DNA of 64,000 nt from assembly GCA_951812925.1 (NCBI GenBank), contig OX638368.1, forward strand, positions 84,178,909 through 84,242,908, read 5' to 3'. The stretch's first letter is position 1, and the number at the start of each line of letters is the position of its first letter. Below the pieces are notes generated by a model. That model did not search any database. It was not told the DNA's origin and was given only the letters and a program-made list of their open reading frames with translations. This stretch comes from Calliopum simillimum. Its lineage: Eukaryota; Arthropoda; Insecta; Diptera; Lauxaniidae. Shown here in pieces: positions 43,141-54,087 of this stretch. Both the position numbers and the translations under genes were made by a program.

Positions 43141-43462
43141 CCCGATCAAGAAAATGAAGGCGGCGGATATCGGTAGATGTCGGTCCGATATCGTTTTTGT
43201 GTCGGCGGCCGGACTTGGCGGCATCGGAGAGCGGTAGCATCGCGGGCCGCTTTTCGATTAGCCGAACTGCGCAAACGTGGTTGAACCCGTCATCGGGCCG
43301 ATAAATATTAGAGATTAACGGGCCGATATTCGCTAGCTGACAAAGGGCCGAATGCGGCTACATCTTGGATGCGCCGAACTGCGCGAACGCCAGAAATAAT
43401 AATGTCAATCACACTTGAAACGTGACATGGAAATTAATTAATTTAACCGCATGTGATACGAA
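43141..43462 (+). repeat. 322-bp left terminal segment, duplicated at 44785-45106
   Basis: The two copies are the same length and I count three mismatches. Outside this segment the neighbours differ completely. It carries the terminal repeat and several CGGGCCGATA-type motifs. Confidence 0.92.
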
Positions 43463-43470
43463 TTCCACAA

Positions 43471-44783
43471 TGAGTTATCAAGGCAACGCCGAAAGAATAA
43501 GACGATGTCGGCAGAGGCAACACGAATTGGATTTAATTCAGAGACAAGCACTTCAGGATATCGCAAATTTGGACAATGAAAGTAATATAACCATTATTAA
43601 TAAAAAAAATTATAATTTGCGTAGCTATGTAATTCGCTGTATTCCTGGCCAATTTGAAATGCATGTTTCACGTTGCCCTGGAAAGATGGAAAAATTTTCG
43701 CTACTCCGATGTAAATTATTTATTGTATACCTATAACACTTGCACATCTATTGCATTGAAGGGCACGAGCAAGAGGAGCAAGGGCACGAGCAAGAGGAGC
43801 AAGGGCACGAGCAAGAGGAGCAAGGGTACGAGCAAGAGGAGCAAGGGCAAGAGCAAGTGCCTCCGCAACCGAATTTAGTGAATGATGTAGTCATGCGTGG
43901 CGAAAATCAGAGTATGTATATAATTATGAAAATTCAAACTCATATCTAGAGAGGATTCATTACTACTCAATTATGAATTTAACTTTGAAGGACCCGATGA
44001 TAACATGGAAGTTGACAGAAATTCAGATGATTCGGATGTCGGTGCTGAAAGTGAAAGCCACCATTCTGATGAGGATAATGCGGATGGTGACGATGATACC
44101 GAGAGTTATTATAGCTATAATGACGATGATATTGATGATCTACATAACGATGATTTAGATCCAATTGTCGAGGATCCAGTAATATATGAAGACAATGAGA
44201 ATTTGGATCTAGCCGAGGAATTGAAAATTGGGCCTACGATGGCAATATACCATTAATGCAGGTATCAAAATTGTTATTGGTGCTTAGGCGTCATGGACAT
44301 CCTGAATTGCCAAAAACTGCAGCTACCTTGATGAAAACTAAGCACAATTTTGAAATAATTACCATTGACGGCACATTTGGTAGTAAATCGCAATTTGTTT
44401 ACTTTGGGGTTGAGAGGGGCTTACAAATGTGTGTAAATCCTGAACTGCATTTGGACCGAATAGTATCCCTAGTTTTTCATGTAGACGGGGCAAAAATGTA
44501 CAGATCGAATTTCAATCAATTTTGGCCTATTTTGTGTATGGTTTTTCATGAATGTAATGTTTATAAACCATTTCCGGTATGCATTTACATGGGAACTACA
44601 AAGCCTGATCCACACATTTTATTCACCGATTTTCTACGTGAAATGCGAACGTTATTGGATGAAGGCATGGAATTGAACGGGATGATATTTCGAGTAAGAA
44701 TAAAATGTTGGACTGCAGATACTCCTGCAAGGGCTTTGATAAAATGTGTCAAGGGACATACAGGATTTGATTCGTGCGAAAGA
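43471..44783 (+). pseudogene. TNP2-like transposase of element II, truncated
   Basis: N-terminal exon from ATG 43471 (MSYQGNAERIRRCRQRQHEL), then a heptad repeat region (EQEEQGH units, 43758-43860), an apparent intron near 43910-43970 and a long acidic stretch (44005-44220). A one-base frame change near 44230 leads into NWAYDGNIPLMQVSKLLLVL, then FHVDGAKMYRSNFNQFWPIL, FPVCIYMGTTKPDPH, TADTPARALIKCVKGHTGF and a broken CER, where the 5'-end copy begins. The motif order matches the transposase of element I (IDGVPLYKSS, WPIL, DAPARAF, HTSSHGC). The catalytic core C-terminal half and the DUF4218-like part are missing. Dead as it stands. Confidence 0.7.
43758..43862 (+). repeat. 21-bp coding minisatellite
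   Basis: GGGCACGAGCAAGAGGAGCAA is repeated about four and a half times with one or two changes, coding for heptads of Gly-His-Glu-Gln-Glu-Glu-Gln. It lies in the transposase N-terminal region of element II. Confidence 0.9.
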
Positions 44784-45106
44784 TCCCGATCAAGAAAATG
44801 AAGGCGGCGGATATCGGTAGATGTCGGTCCGATATCGTTTTTGTGTCGGCGGCCGGACTTGGCGGCATCGGAGAGCGGTAGCATCTCGGGCCGCTTTTCG
44901 ATTAGCCGAACTGCGCAAACGTGGTTGAACCCGTCATCGGGCCGATAAATATTAGAGATTAACGGGCCGATATTCGCTAGCTGACAAAGGGCCGAATGCG
45001 GCTTCATCTTGGATGCGCCGAACTGCGCGAACGCCAGAAATAATAATGTCACTCACACTTGAAACGTGACATGGAAATTAATTAATTTAACCGCATGTGA
45101 TACGAA

Positions 45107-45685
45107 GGAAAATTGTCAATGATGAAGAATCTTTAAAGCGATTGAAAAGTGGAAAAGAAAATGGTATGGAAAACAATAACCAAAAATTACATGAAAGACA
45201 ATAAATAATTCATTTAATTTTTTTTTAGCAAAAGATGGCCTGATGTCAAACAAAGAAAATGACAATGAAAAATTTGATTCGTGTGAGATCACGAAGGGAA
45301 AGAAGAATATTCTACGGGAAAATGTGATAAACGCGTTCAGAAAGTTAACAGATGCAGGTATTTTTTATTAATTCAAATATTTAATGTAAACAATAGAATG
45401 TTCTTGAAAATATATATTTTTTCTCCCTTTTCAGATAAATTGACGCTCATATACACTACTCAACTGGAGGAAAAAGCCCTTGCTTCCCAAAGACACCGGG
45501 AAATCCTGCAGGCCATCAACAACAGGCCTGATTTCAAGGAAGCTGCTGGAAGTAGCAGTTTTTCAAGTGAATGCTGCAAAGATGAGCTGAAAAATTATGA
45601 CTTCCAATTCCCAATGAAAACGTTGGAGGAATTTGAGAAATTCGAAACTACGGTAGCATCAAACCCGTCATTCCGAGCAGCTGTT
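45107..45685 (+). pseudogene. DUF4806-like accessory gene of element II, both ends lost
   Basis: Exons about 45107-45161 (RKIVNDEESLKRLKSGKEN), 45229-45357 and 45435-45685, with acceptors TTTTTTTAG and TTTTCAG and donors GTATGG, GTATTT and GTAAGT. The last exon has an amphipathic stretch (LEEKALASQRHREILQAI) and then FPMKTLEEFEKFETTVASNP and FRAAV, the start of a DUF4806 domain as I know it. The N-terminal KIV resembles PRKIVRLNEED in element I's accessory protein. The natural start is missing because the duplicated 5' terminus joins directly at 45106, and the C-terminal exon is absent or merges into the right-end repeats after 45828. Confidence 0.55.
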
Positions 45686-45844
45686 GTAAGTTTATCCAAT
45701 TTATCGTTCTTGTCTTCACACGAACCAACTGTTTGTACTTTCTTAATATAACAAAGTTGCACTTTATATTTTATATTTGTATTTTATATTGATAATTTGA
45801 TAATAAATTCATCTAAAATATTTTAGGTCGTTTTATATTTATTT

Positions 45845-46125
45845 TCAACCCTCGAATTTAATATCGGCAATGTAATTTCGGCCCGATATCGGCGATGCAT
45901 GTCGGCCCGATATCGGCGATGCATGTCGGCCCGATATCCCTATTTGGATATCGGGCCGATATTTATGTACAACATCGGTCCGCCATCATTTTTCGATGGC
46001 GGCCCGCTTTGAAAACATTTCAAATTGCTATCGGGTGGAGTGCGGTCGGATATCGGTTGCCGACATCCGCCGACTTCAAACCGATGGCATACCGACATCG
46101 GACCGCCTTCATTTTCTTGATCGGG
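45845..46125. repeat. Right-end repeat cluster of element II
   Basis: CGGCCCGATATCGGCGATGC occurs twice in tandem with a third partial copy (45880-45945), followed by inverted GATATCGGGCCGATAT and more CCGACATCCGCCGAC motifs up to the terminus. Subterminal repeat clusters of this type are transposase-binding regions in CACTA elements; that role here is inference. Confidence 0.8.
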
Positions 46126-46929
46126 TGTATACATACACACATACAAACATATAAAAGGTATCGTTTCCGCACCATTTATTTTTAAAAAAAATCGGTTTTT
46201 TCATATTTTAGAAAAACACAAACAAAAACCGGAAACAGCAATAGTAATTCCAGATGTGATTTTTGACGCTTAATCCGAATCAGGTCTTAGAATTGCTCTA
46301 TTACGTCTGGACTTTGATATATCCTTACATTAATGTTTAAAGGACACCATTTTTTTCCTATTTTTGAAGTTATATAACAAGATAAGGTAATATTATGCCG
46401 TAAAATCTGGTATGACAGTTAATAGCCCTAGCTTTTTTCTTGAATACTCAATCAAACCGATAACGATATCTTTTTTTTGTCGGAGATATCTTAACCTTAA
46501 AAGTTTAAAAAGTGCAAAAACACGATTTTTAGCTATATTAGATTTTATATGCAGGACACACAAAATTTTTTTGTGAATTTCTATTACCAGAAGCATTTGG
46601 TACTTTCTTTTGGCTTTAAATTGAGCTATCAAATGTTTATCTGCAATATTTTTCTGCAAAGTTTAGAAATTGATATTGATTGAGATTCATCTCAAGAATA
46701 AAATTAAAAAAAATAAATTAAAAAAAAATAAAATAAAAAATTTATAAATTCAAATAAAACAAATACCATCTTATTAACTTTAAAATCTCACCATGAAACT
46801 CAAAGTGAAAAATCTCGGTTTTCGGCTATATTCGAGGTTGTACACAGTACGGACGAAATTTGTCTGCTCTTTTTTACTAACCGACTCATTTTAAACCATT
46901 CTTTATCTTAAAAATGAGCTATCAAAAAA
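46126..46929. other. Spacer with foldback remnants
   Basis: A TACATACACACATACA microsatellite-like start, then a diverged half of foldback E (46240-46330), then AT-rich sequence. No gene. Confidence 0.45.
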
Positions 46930-47264
46930 AAAAAAACGGCTGGCCGTTCGATTTCGCAGATTGCGGATTTAGATACTAGAAGGGTCCCCCATTATTATCC
47001 CTGAAAAAAATCGCGGGTGGTATTTCAAAAAGTTAAAATTTTTTAAAAACCACCGTGTAACAACATATTTTTAATTGAAGAATTCCTAAAATACTTATTA
47101 AAAGGTATTTTTAGTATAACTTTTAAACGGGATCTGATAGGATTTCGCTAAAAACAGATCCTAAATCAGCAAAAAAGAACAAATTTGTTCATCGAAACCG
47201 ATTTTAGCGACACTTTTATACGTAAATAATTTTCTTCCGTATCACCGTGCTCAAATAAAACACT

Positions 47265-47752
47265 TAGTTTTTCGCACATATTGTTTTTAAATAAATTTTT
47301 TTAGCAATTTTATTTAATGGCACATTAAATTCCAAACATTTTAAGCTTGTGATGAGCAAAATCGAATGAAATTTCGTGAAGATATTGAGGATTTAGTGCA
47401 ATAATGATGATGAGAAGTTGTCCAGTGCATTTTCAAAATGCTCAGCCTTAGTCAACAGATCCAATTTTTCTGCTTCCAGATCAGCCACTCTACACTCACT
47501 GAACATTTTAAAGATGCTTCTCATCATTTTCTGTAGAAACATTGCGGATCATGTTGCAATTGTATCAAAAATACTAATTTTTGAAAGAAATCGAAATGTC
47601 TCTATTGCACTAAAACCTTAATATCTTCTCGAAATTTCATTCGATTTTGCTCAGCGTAGGCTTAAAATGTTTGCAATTTAATGTGCCATTAAATAAAATT
47701 GTTAAAAAAAATACAATTAAAACAATATATACGAAAAACTAAGTGTTTCATT
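47265..47752. repeat. Foldback inserted in the right arm of the giant repeat
   Basis: AACACTTAGTTTTTCG at 47265 is mirrored by CGAAAAACTAAGTGTT at about 47740, and TTTAATGGCACATTAAA, TCGAATGAAATTTCG and AAGATATTGAGG are also mirrored. The interior is non-coding. Confidence 0.75.
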
Positions 47753-47910
47753 TAAAATTGATATGAAAAATTTTTAAATTTTTTCAAAAAATCTAAGTTT
47801 TTCTTGGTACGTGTATAACTCTGTTAATTTTGTTCGGAGCAGAATCATTGGTATATTCGTTAGAAGCGTCATTAGTCACTCTTTGTAAATGTGGTAAAAC
47901 AAAATCGATC

Positions 47911-49637
47911 GAATTTGGTGTCATACAAATATATAAATACATATGAAGCTATAATCTCGAAAATAGAAATGTCCGAATAACTCGGGAACGACTAAAAGGA
48001 ATAAAAAATAATTGGGTTTTTCATGTTCAGCGACTTCAAATTAGTTTAAAAAAATGGTTTGCAAAATGTTACAATTATTTTTAATGTAGTGTTGTACTAA
48101 CTTTTTATAGTTCAAGTACAAAAGAAGAAAAAATTTTGCATTAAAAAAAAATCCCATCTCAACCATATAAATTCATTCGGTCTTGTAGAAATCCTAGGTT
48201 AAAAGCCCCAGGCACTCTACTATGCTTTTTAAAAGTTGAAAAGGCCATAAGTCGTAAACCGTTTGAGATTTTGTTTTCCTATCTTCAACAAAGTTATAGA
48301 TATAGACTAAGGGAAAGAAATTGTTGCAAAAACTGACCCGAAAAAATTGGGTTTTGGGTTTAAAATCACTAAAATGTCGAAAAATTGTAACATTTTTGGT
48401 CATAGCTATAAAACTGTTCTGTATTTTGCCAAACAATTAAAACAAAATTTTAGCCAAGACTTAACTGAACAATTCTCTTGAACATGTCAATAGCATATGA
48501 GTACTCCTTCCCAACGGGAAGAAATTAAGCTGCTTACAAAAAGAGCGCAATAGAAGCACATCTCTGGTAGTATACAAAAATTTTTTAAATTCTATTTTTT
48601 TATTGCTTATAAAAGTTAATAAATCTACCAAGTTACAGAAAAAAAAAAAAAATTCTGAAAAACTTCCACGAAAGCTTATTCCATATGCTTCCAAATGTGT
48701 GCTTCTACGGATGCGAATTTGAAGCGTATTTCATGTGCTTCTAAAAATGTCCATCTCCGCTAGGACATGCTGTGTTAAAAAAGATAAGCAGTGAGAACAG
48801 CAATGGAAGCATTGATGTATCAAAAAATGCTTGAGGTCCTATGTGACCCCATCGGTCTCAAAGGGAACTCTTTTATATATTTCAAGCTTCAATTATACCA
48901 GGGATGATTAATGAGCTTTTCTATTTTGTACCAAATAGCAACAAAAAAAAGTTTTAAATTGTCCAATAAGTACCAAAATTATTTAATACATTTGGTCGAA
49001 TTTTGACCACTGGGTGATTCTAGTATTTACTAAATATTATTTTAAACAATTTAAGATAATACCAAAGAAAGGAAAAATACACAAATAAGTAAAGCTATCA
49101 CGGCATTCAAAATATTGAAAAAAGACAAATAAGTGTTAAATTCTTAAAAGCTTTCCTCGAGCAAAACGGAGGAAGTTTGCATTAGCCGAGCTTCAACGAT
49201 GATGAATGGACTGAAACTCTACCTAGAATGGATACAACGTGTCCATTTTGAAACAAATACTTCTATGTATATGAACACGAAAGTTCAAATTTGGGTACAA
49301 TGCTTACAATGCGAGATAATGCACAGTGAGTGTCTCCCAAGACGGCAAGCAATTTTTGCGTGCAAATCTTGCTTTTTACCTCAACTACAACTAATATTTT
49401 CTTATTTATATATATGTACATATTTTCGCTTTTAACTTTCTCTATTAATCTAACTTTCATTAGAATGTGTATTCTTTTAGTTCTAGTTGAGTTAATTTTT
49501 GTTAGTATATTTAATAAATCGATCCAAAATATTGATTTTAGAACAACGTTTCTGTTATTGTTTACTGTTACATACAGTCGACGTCAAATAATACGAATTA
49601 TATAATGACAGGCCTATTCGTAAAATCGAAAAATTAG
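47911..49637. other. No recognisable gene
   Basis: AT-rich sequence with only short chance frames. A few foldback-type phrases occur at 48230-48440 (AAAAGTTGAAAAGGCCATAA). Nothing else can be supported. Confidence 0.4.
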
Positions 49638-49639
49638 TA

Positions 49640-50876
49640 GGGGAGGGGGGGGCTAGTGTGGACAATTTTTATATAATTACAAAATTATATATGTAAATAT
49701 ATCATTTTTGTAAAAAATTAATTTTTAGCGATTACTTATACCTCTTGCCTTCATAATTGCATCAATAGTTATGATTTTTTATTTTCATAAATGCTTTATT
49801 AATGCATTTTAAAAAGAGCTTACATTTGTCCACACTAGTCCCGTATAAGGGGCTAGTGTGGACAACCATTGATTTAACTGGGGGCTAATGTGGACACCAT
49901 AAGAAACTTGATAATTCATACAAAAACGTTAAGAATGAGTTCAGATACATGTTTATTCAAGAAAGTAATGATGTAATACAAATAATAATACAAATAAAAA
50001 ATTAACTGCTATCCCATGTTGTATTTGAAGAAATTTATATCAAACTTCATATAACTTGCTGATCGAGATGTTCCCGGCAGTTATTGTGCTTGTGGCAGCT
50101 TTGCCACTATTTCATTTCGGTGAATTTGGCTGGTATTCGGTATATCGGGATACGTGAATCTATCGTTCTTTCTTTTTAGAAACGTAATGTCGAAATCTTC
50201 AGAACCGTGGATCGTGACAATTTGGCCAATATAAAATACTTTTTGTCCATGTTGTTTCAAACTTCATATAACTTGCTGATCGCGATGTTTCCGACAGTTG
50301 TTGTGGTTGTGGCAGCTTTGCCACTATTTCATTTCGGTAAATTTCGCTGGTATCCGGTAAATCGGGATACGTGAATCTGTCGTTCTTTCTTTTTAGTAAC
50401 GTACTCTCTTGGAACTGCTTTTAGAAATGGTCTGACGATTTCTGGAGTCATTTCAGCTGCTGTGGACATGTCCACACTAGTCCCATTTCAGTTGTCCACA
50501 CTAGCCCCTTCATGTCTTTTTAAACAAAAATAGTTTTTTTTTAATCTTACGGTAAAGTTCTTCAAAAATAATTTCAATGGTTTAAATAAACACTATTTTA
50601 AGTTGTATTATCTATTAACACTGCAGCAGAAGAATAATTAGTTTAAAAGTATCACTGAAATAACGAAACAACAAAAAAATTACTTTTTGCTGCGTAAAAC
50701 ACGTTCGGTCACGTTATCATGGAAAGCTGAACTGTCAACAAATGAATTTTTTTTTGGTGATGCAGAGTGCAAATACCAACCTGAAAAATATAAACCAGAA
50801 ACAAAAAATTCAAAACGGAGCGAGAATTTGAATTTGTCCACACTAGCCCCCAGTCCACACTAGCCCCCCTCTCCCC
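49640..50876. mobile_element. pogo-like non-autonomous element with GCTAGTGTGGAC repeats
   Basis: Ends GGGGAGGGGGGGGCTAGTGT and its near inverse CTAGCCCCCCTCTCCCC, flanked by TA (49638-49639, 50877-50878). GGGCTAGTGTGGACA or its complement occurs about eight times, near both ends and at about 49830-49895 and 50465-50510. The interior has a 150-bp segment present twice (50038-50188 and 50257-50400). On the minus strand 50395-50475 reads EMTPEIVRPFLKAVPRE, and the duplicated parts read YPDLPDTSEIYRNEI; both resemble the C-terminal tail of pogo/Tigger transposases. No catalytic domain. Confidence 0.65.
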
Positions 50877-50889
50877 TATTATCGCAATT

Positions 50890-51805
50890 TTTGCCTCAAT
50901 TTAAATTAGGATATCTCCCAGACTATAAATCGCATGAAAACAAAATGTGAGACAATTTTATAGGAAATTTTATAAGCTACAAAATTGCCAACAAAAATTT
51001 TTCTCTAGAAGTTACGGCTGGCGAGATATTTCCAAAAAACTATTTTTTGTGACGTTTGTTTATTGACTGTTTTCTAAATTGAAAAAGCGCGTTGGTACTT
51101 TCATTAGTACTATACAAGCAAAAAAAACAGTCAATAAACAAACTTCATAATTTATCTAGGGGAACCTGCCTATCTATCATTAAAATTCTCGTAATTTCGA
51201 GAGCCTGCATTGTATGTGGAAAACAAATCCGTCCTTGTAGGTTTTAATTGTAGCTAGCGTAGCATGTCTCAAAACCAGAGTGTGTTACCAACTAACAATT
51301 CGGCAATTTTTCACAACAGACGGCGCTAGTGAGCCTTATGATTTGTTCATAATGGCGATCCTGCTCAGAGAGTTTACTCGTGACCTATAGCACAATCGCT
51401 TAAGCACCGCGTTCTCTTTCATTAGAAAACCGGAGTCACGGGTTCGAGTACGGTTTCTGGCAAGATTTAACTAAAACTGATCTGATGAGGCTATATACAT
51501 GTTTATATATGAAAATATATAAATATGTATGTGGAAGTAGCCGAAACATATGTAATCAATTTCCATGTTAACACTTGCTTTCGTCTGTTGTTGAAAAGTT
51601 GCAAAAATGACTGTTTAATTAGTTCAATATAAAATTATCATTTTTTGTGACCTTTGACCTTGAATAACTTTTTTAGCTCACATGGGATGAATGGGGACTT
51701 TTGCCAGATTATTTGTAATGCTGTTTCTAAGGTCTGTACCGATTTTCAGCTTTCCCCTAATTATTGTTATTTAACGTCTATTTTTATGCTAATTTGCCTG
51801 GGCTA
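50890..51805. repeat. Diverged foldback-D-like sequence with tRNA-like insert
   Basis: Phrases of foldback D (GGCGAGATATTTCCAAAAAA, CCTTGAATAACTTTTT, final GCCTGGGCTA) are spread over 50890-51140 and 51640-51805. The centre has a GTTTATTGACTGTTTT mirror pair also found in foldback B. The 51303-51608 block looks like a later insertion. Confidence 0.55.
51303..51608. repeat. Inverted-repeat cassette holding a tRNA-like core
   Basis: GCAATTTTTCACAACAGACG at the left and CGTCTGTTGTTGAAAAGTTG at the right are inverse with a few mismatches. Between them, 51379-51470 has an A-box-like TAGCACAATCGCTTAAGC and a B box GGGTTCGAGTACG at tRNA-like spacing, on the plus strand. Likely a tRNA-derived SINE or tRNA pseudogene; no clean cloverleaf was drawn. 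Confidence 0.45.
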
Positions 51806-52551
51806 TTAAGAAATACTCATATATACCATATCACGTTACCCGAACCCAGTATATCACATTACCCACCAGTTTTATCAAGGGGTATTATTTGACTTTTTCG
51901 AATTTTGTTAAATATATCCAAATTGGATTACCATATAGGACTCCAAAGGAGTAATATATTGCGCAATTCATTAAGAAACCATAATACATAAAGCGGTAGC
52001 GGCTATGCTACATAAGTTACGTGTAATTTAAAAAACAAAAATGCCTATAACACATTACCCGAAGTTACTATATTTCCGGGAAAGCAACCAAAATAATACA
52101 TTCTAATACAGAAGCAACGTATAAGAGCGAAGTCCGTACAAAACTTTATGAATTCGGTCAAGAGGCCGTGCCACGCGCCAAAATTCTCAAAATGATGTAG
52201 CGTGTTTTTTGATGTATTTTATTTAAGATAATTCAGCCAAATTGCATTAGGAATAGTCGGTGCATGCTCAAAATAAAAACTAGGTGTTTTCGGGAATGAG
52301 GGCGTGGCACTTTCCATACAAGCAAAAGATAGCACCCTTACTTGTTTTCTTTTTTTGGTATACGGAGATACGTTTTCTTCCCTCATGAATTAAAAACGTT
52401 TTGTATTACTTGATGTGTAGTTAACTTTACCTATCAGTAACAACAAAAAATAAATTTTCCATTAATATTCTTGTATTATTATTGCAGAAACATAATTCTC
52501 AATTCACTATTTTTGAAATGAATTGTACACAATAATATATTAATTTTATGA
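51806..52551. other. 3' flank of GGNBP2, no other gene
   Basis: Unremarkable. ATCACGTTACCCGAACCCAG, CACATTACCCACCAG and CACATTACCCGAAG recur at 51828-52055, a short repeat of unknown kind. It should hold the GGNBP2 3' UTR (minus strand, leftward of 52552). Confidence 0.4.
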
Positions 52552-54087
52552 TTATTTACAATTATAAATTGGCATTTTTTTTTGCATGCAAAGGCGCGCA
52601 AAGTTTTGCTTCAGAGTTTCGCGCAACTGCTGACGCTGTTGCTGAACTTTTTCGTGCTGACATTGATATTCTAAGACCACTTCTTGGGGAATGTAACAGT
52701 TTTCTTCGTTTTCGAAGTCATCCTGCGAAAAAATTTGTTTATTTTAGTAAACTTTAAACGAAAAATGACAAATATTAAAATTGTTTTAACTTACAAGCAT
52801 TTGCAATAAGCTAAACGTAGTGTTCATCTGTGGCTGACATGTCAATACAGATGAACAATCATCGTTATCGCTTTGTTGCTCATGTTCATGATTTTCATTC
52901 ATATGACGTTCCACATCATTTTCCGAATCGTGACCACCTGCAACATGATCATGTTCATGATTGCAGAAACCGTCAGAACAGGATACTTCCGATCCTTCGG
53001 GTGTGGATACTACACTCGAAGTGCGTGAGTTCAAATGTGAATTAGGATCAGTTCCGTAGCCCGCATCTAGGGATTTGGTACATATATCGCTTTCGCATGG
53101 ACAGTTCGATGTTGTCTCTAGACACTCAATACATTTGCCACCGTTAGCATTCGTTGGTGGTACATCAAAATCAACAACCTGTTTGGCATTACAGATGCTT
53201 TTCTCACCAGATTTTTGATACTGTTTTTTCTTTTTATTCTTCTTTTGCGGCGGTTTTTGTTTTTGCTTCGATGGCTGTATCTTTTTCTTCGGTTGCAACG
53301 GTAATGGTGACAAAGATCGTTCAGAAATAAAATTCTCTTCTTCTCCCTCTATTTCATTATCACTATTTGACTGCATGCTATTTTCAGTAATTGCAAGAAG
53401 TTCTTCTTCCTCCTCATAATCTTCATCTCTAGTTATGTCCAATGCTTCATCAGCTAAATCTTCATCACCTTCAGCTGTATCAGAACCAGCACCCGGATCA
53501 GCATCCATACATGAACGACAGTTGTTTTTCTTTTCATTCTTCTTCTTCTTTTTCTTTAGTTTTTTTTGTTCGCGCTTATGCTCCTTAGCTTTTTCTGCAC
53601 GACTGATTTCTTGATATAGCAATTCTAAATTGCTGATACCTTGTTTCTTTTCAACTGACATATCAAAGCTGCGACAGAGTGCATGTACTCCAACTGCAGC
53701 CAACACTTGACATGCTCGCTCTTCCTCGCGCAAACTAATATGGATGCGTCGCAGGCGTTCATACATGATCATGCCAACACAAGTTAAGACTTCTTCTTGG
53801 GCGATTTCCAAAGTTTTAGCATGTCGTTCACGTTGTTTCGAAAAACTGAAATACAAAGGACTTTTAATAACCACTCGAATTAAAATAATTATTTTTGACT
53901 GCACAAACCTTCCGTTGACTTCAGGTTCGGCGCGTCGAATTAGCGCGTCGAGAAAATCTACTTTATTCGTAACTACGTGGATATGCTTGTCGGGATGACA
54001 CTTTTTGATATTTGCATAAAGCGCGGCGACAAATCCTTTTTCTTTTGATGTTGTTTCTCCAACCAAAATATTGTAAGCCTTCTCAAT
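52552..54087 (-). CDS. GGNBP2: Gametogenetin-binding protein 2 orthologue, last three exons
   Basis: Exons 53909-54087, 52795-53845 and 52552-52722 (TAA at 52552-52554), with GT-AG introns of 63 and 72 nt. The conserved block RERHAKTLEIAQEEVLTCVG, then YERLRRIHISLREEE, LAAVGVHALCRSFDMSVEKK and QGISNLELLYQEISR matches GGNBP2. A Lys-rich stretch, an acidic stretch and the DAGYGTDPNSHLNSRTSSV to SCSDGFCNHEHD region follow in family order. The last exon ends LRETLKQNFARLC. Vertebrate GGNBP2 is a nuclear/cytoplasmic protein linked to spermatogenesis and tumour suppression; the fly role is not shown here. The first visible exon opens in phase 0 (IEKAYNILVGE) after a TTTCAG acceptor, so upstream exons exist but were not found in 54090-64000. 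The 63-nt intron is in frame without stops. Confidence 0.92.

Larger units (their letters stand above)
43141..46125 (+). mobile_element. Two-gene TNP2-like DNA transposon (element II), rearranged
   Basis: Terminal repeats CCCGATCAAGAAAATGAAGG (left) and the same sequence reverse-complemented at the right, flanked by TG on both sides (43139-43140, 46126-46127). A TNP2-like transposase fragment (43471-44783) is followed by a second copy of the 322-bp left end (44785-45106), and then exons of a DUF4806-like gene (45107-45685), all on the plus strand. CCGATATCGG-type repeats cluster at the right. Same gene order as element I, but little sequence in common, so the two are separate lineages. Confidence 0.7.
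35750..47910. repeat. Relic inverted repeat spanning 12 kb
   Basis: Left-arm sequence at 35754-36056 and 37292-37440 is found inverted at 46930-47260 and 47765-47910. Examples: AATTTGTTC plus ACACTTTTATACGTAAATAA and GGGACCCTTCTAGTATCT are mirrored as ACGTAAATAATTTTC and AGATACTAGAAGGGTCCCC. Each arm is split by a younger insertion and the former loop now holds everything from 37441 to 46929. It is therefore the oldest layer in this part of the window. Confidence 0.75.

Noticed and set aside
43979..44164. His/Tyr-rich minus-strand frame
   Set aside because: Mirror of the Asp/Ser-rich acidic coding stretch of the transposase; composition is explained by the sense strand.
44585..45052. 155-codon minus-strand frame across element II
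   Set aside because: It is antisense to the transposase and the GC-rich terminal copy, has no family signature, and runs through terminal-repeat DNA.
52830..53045. His-rich plus-strand frame over GGNBP2
   Set aside because: Antisense to the acidic and HEHEQ region of the GGNBP2 exon, which has clear orthology.
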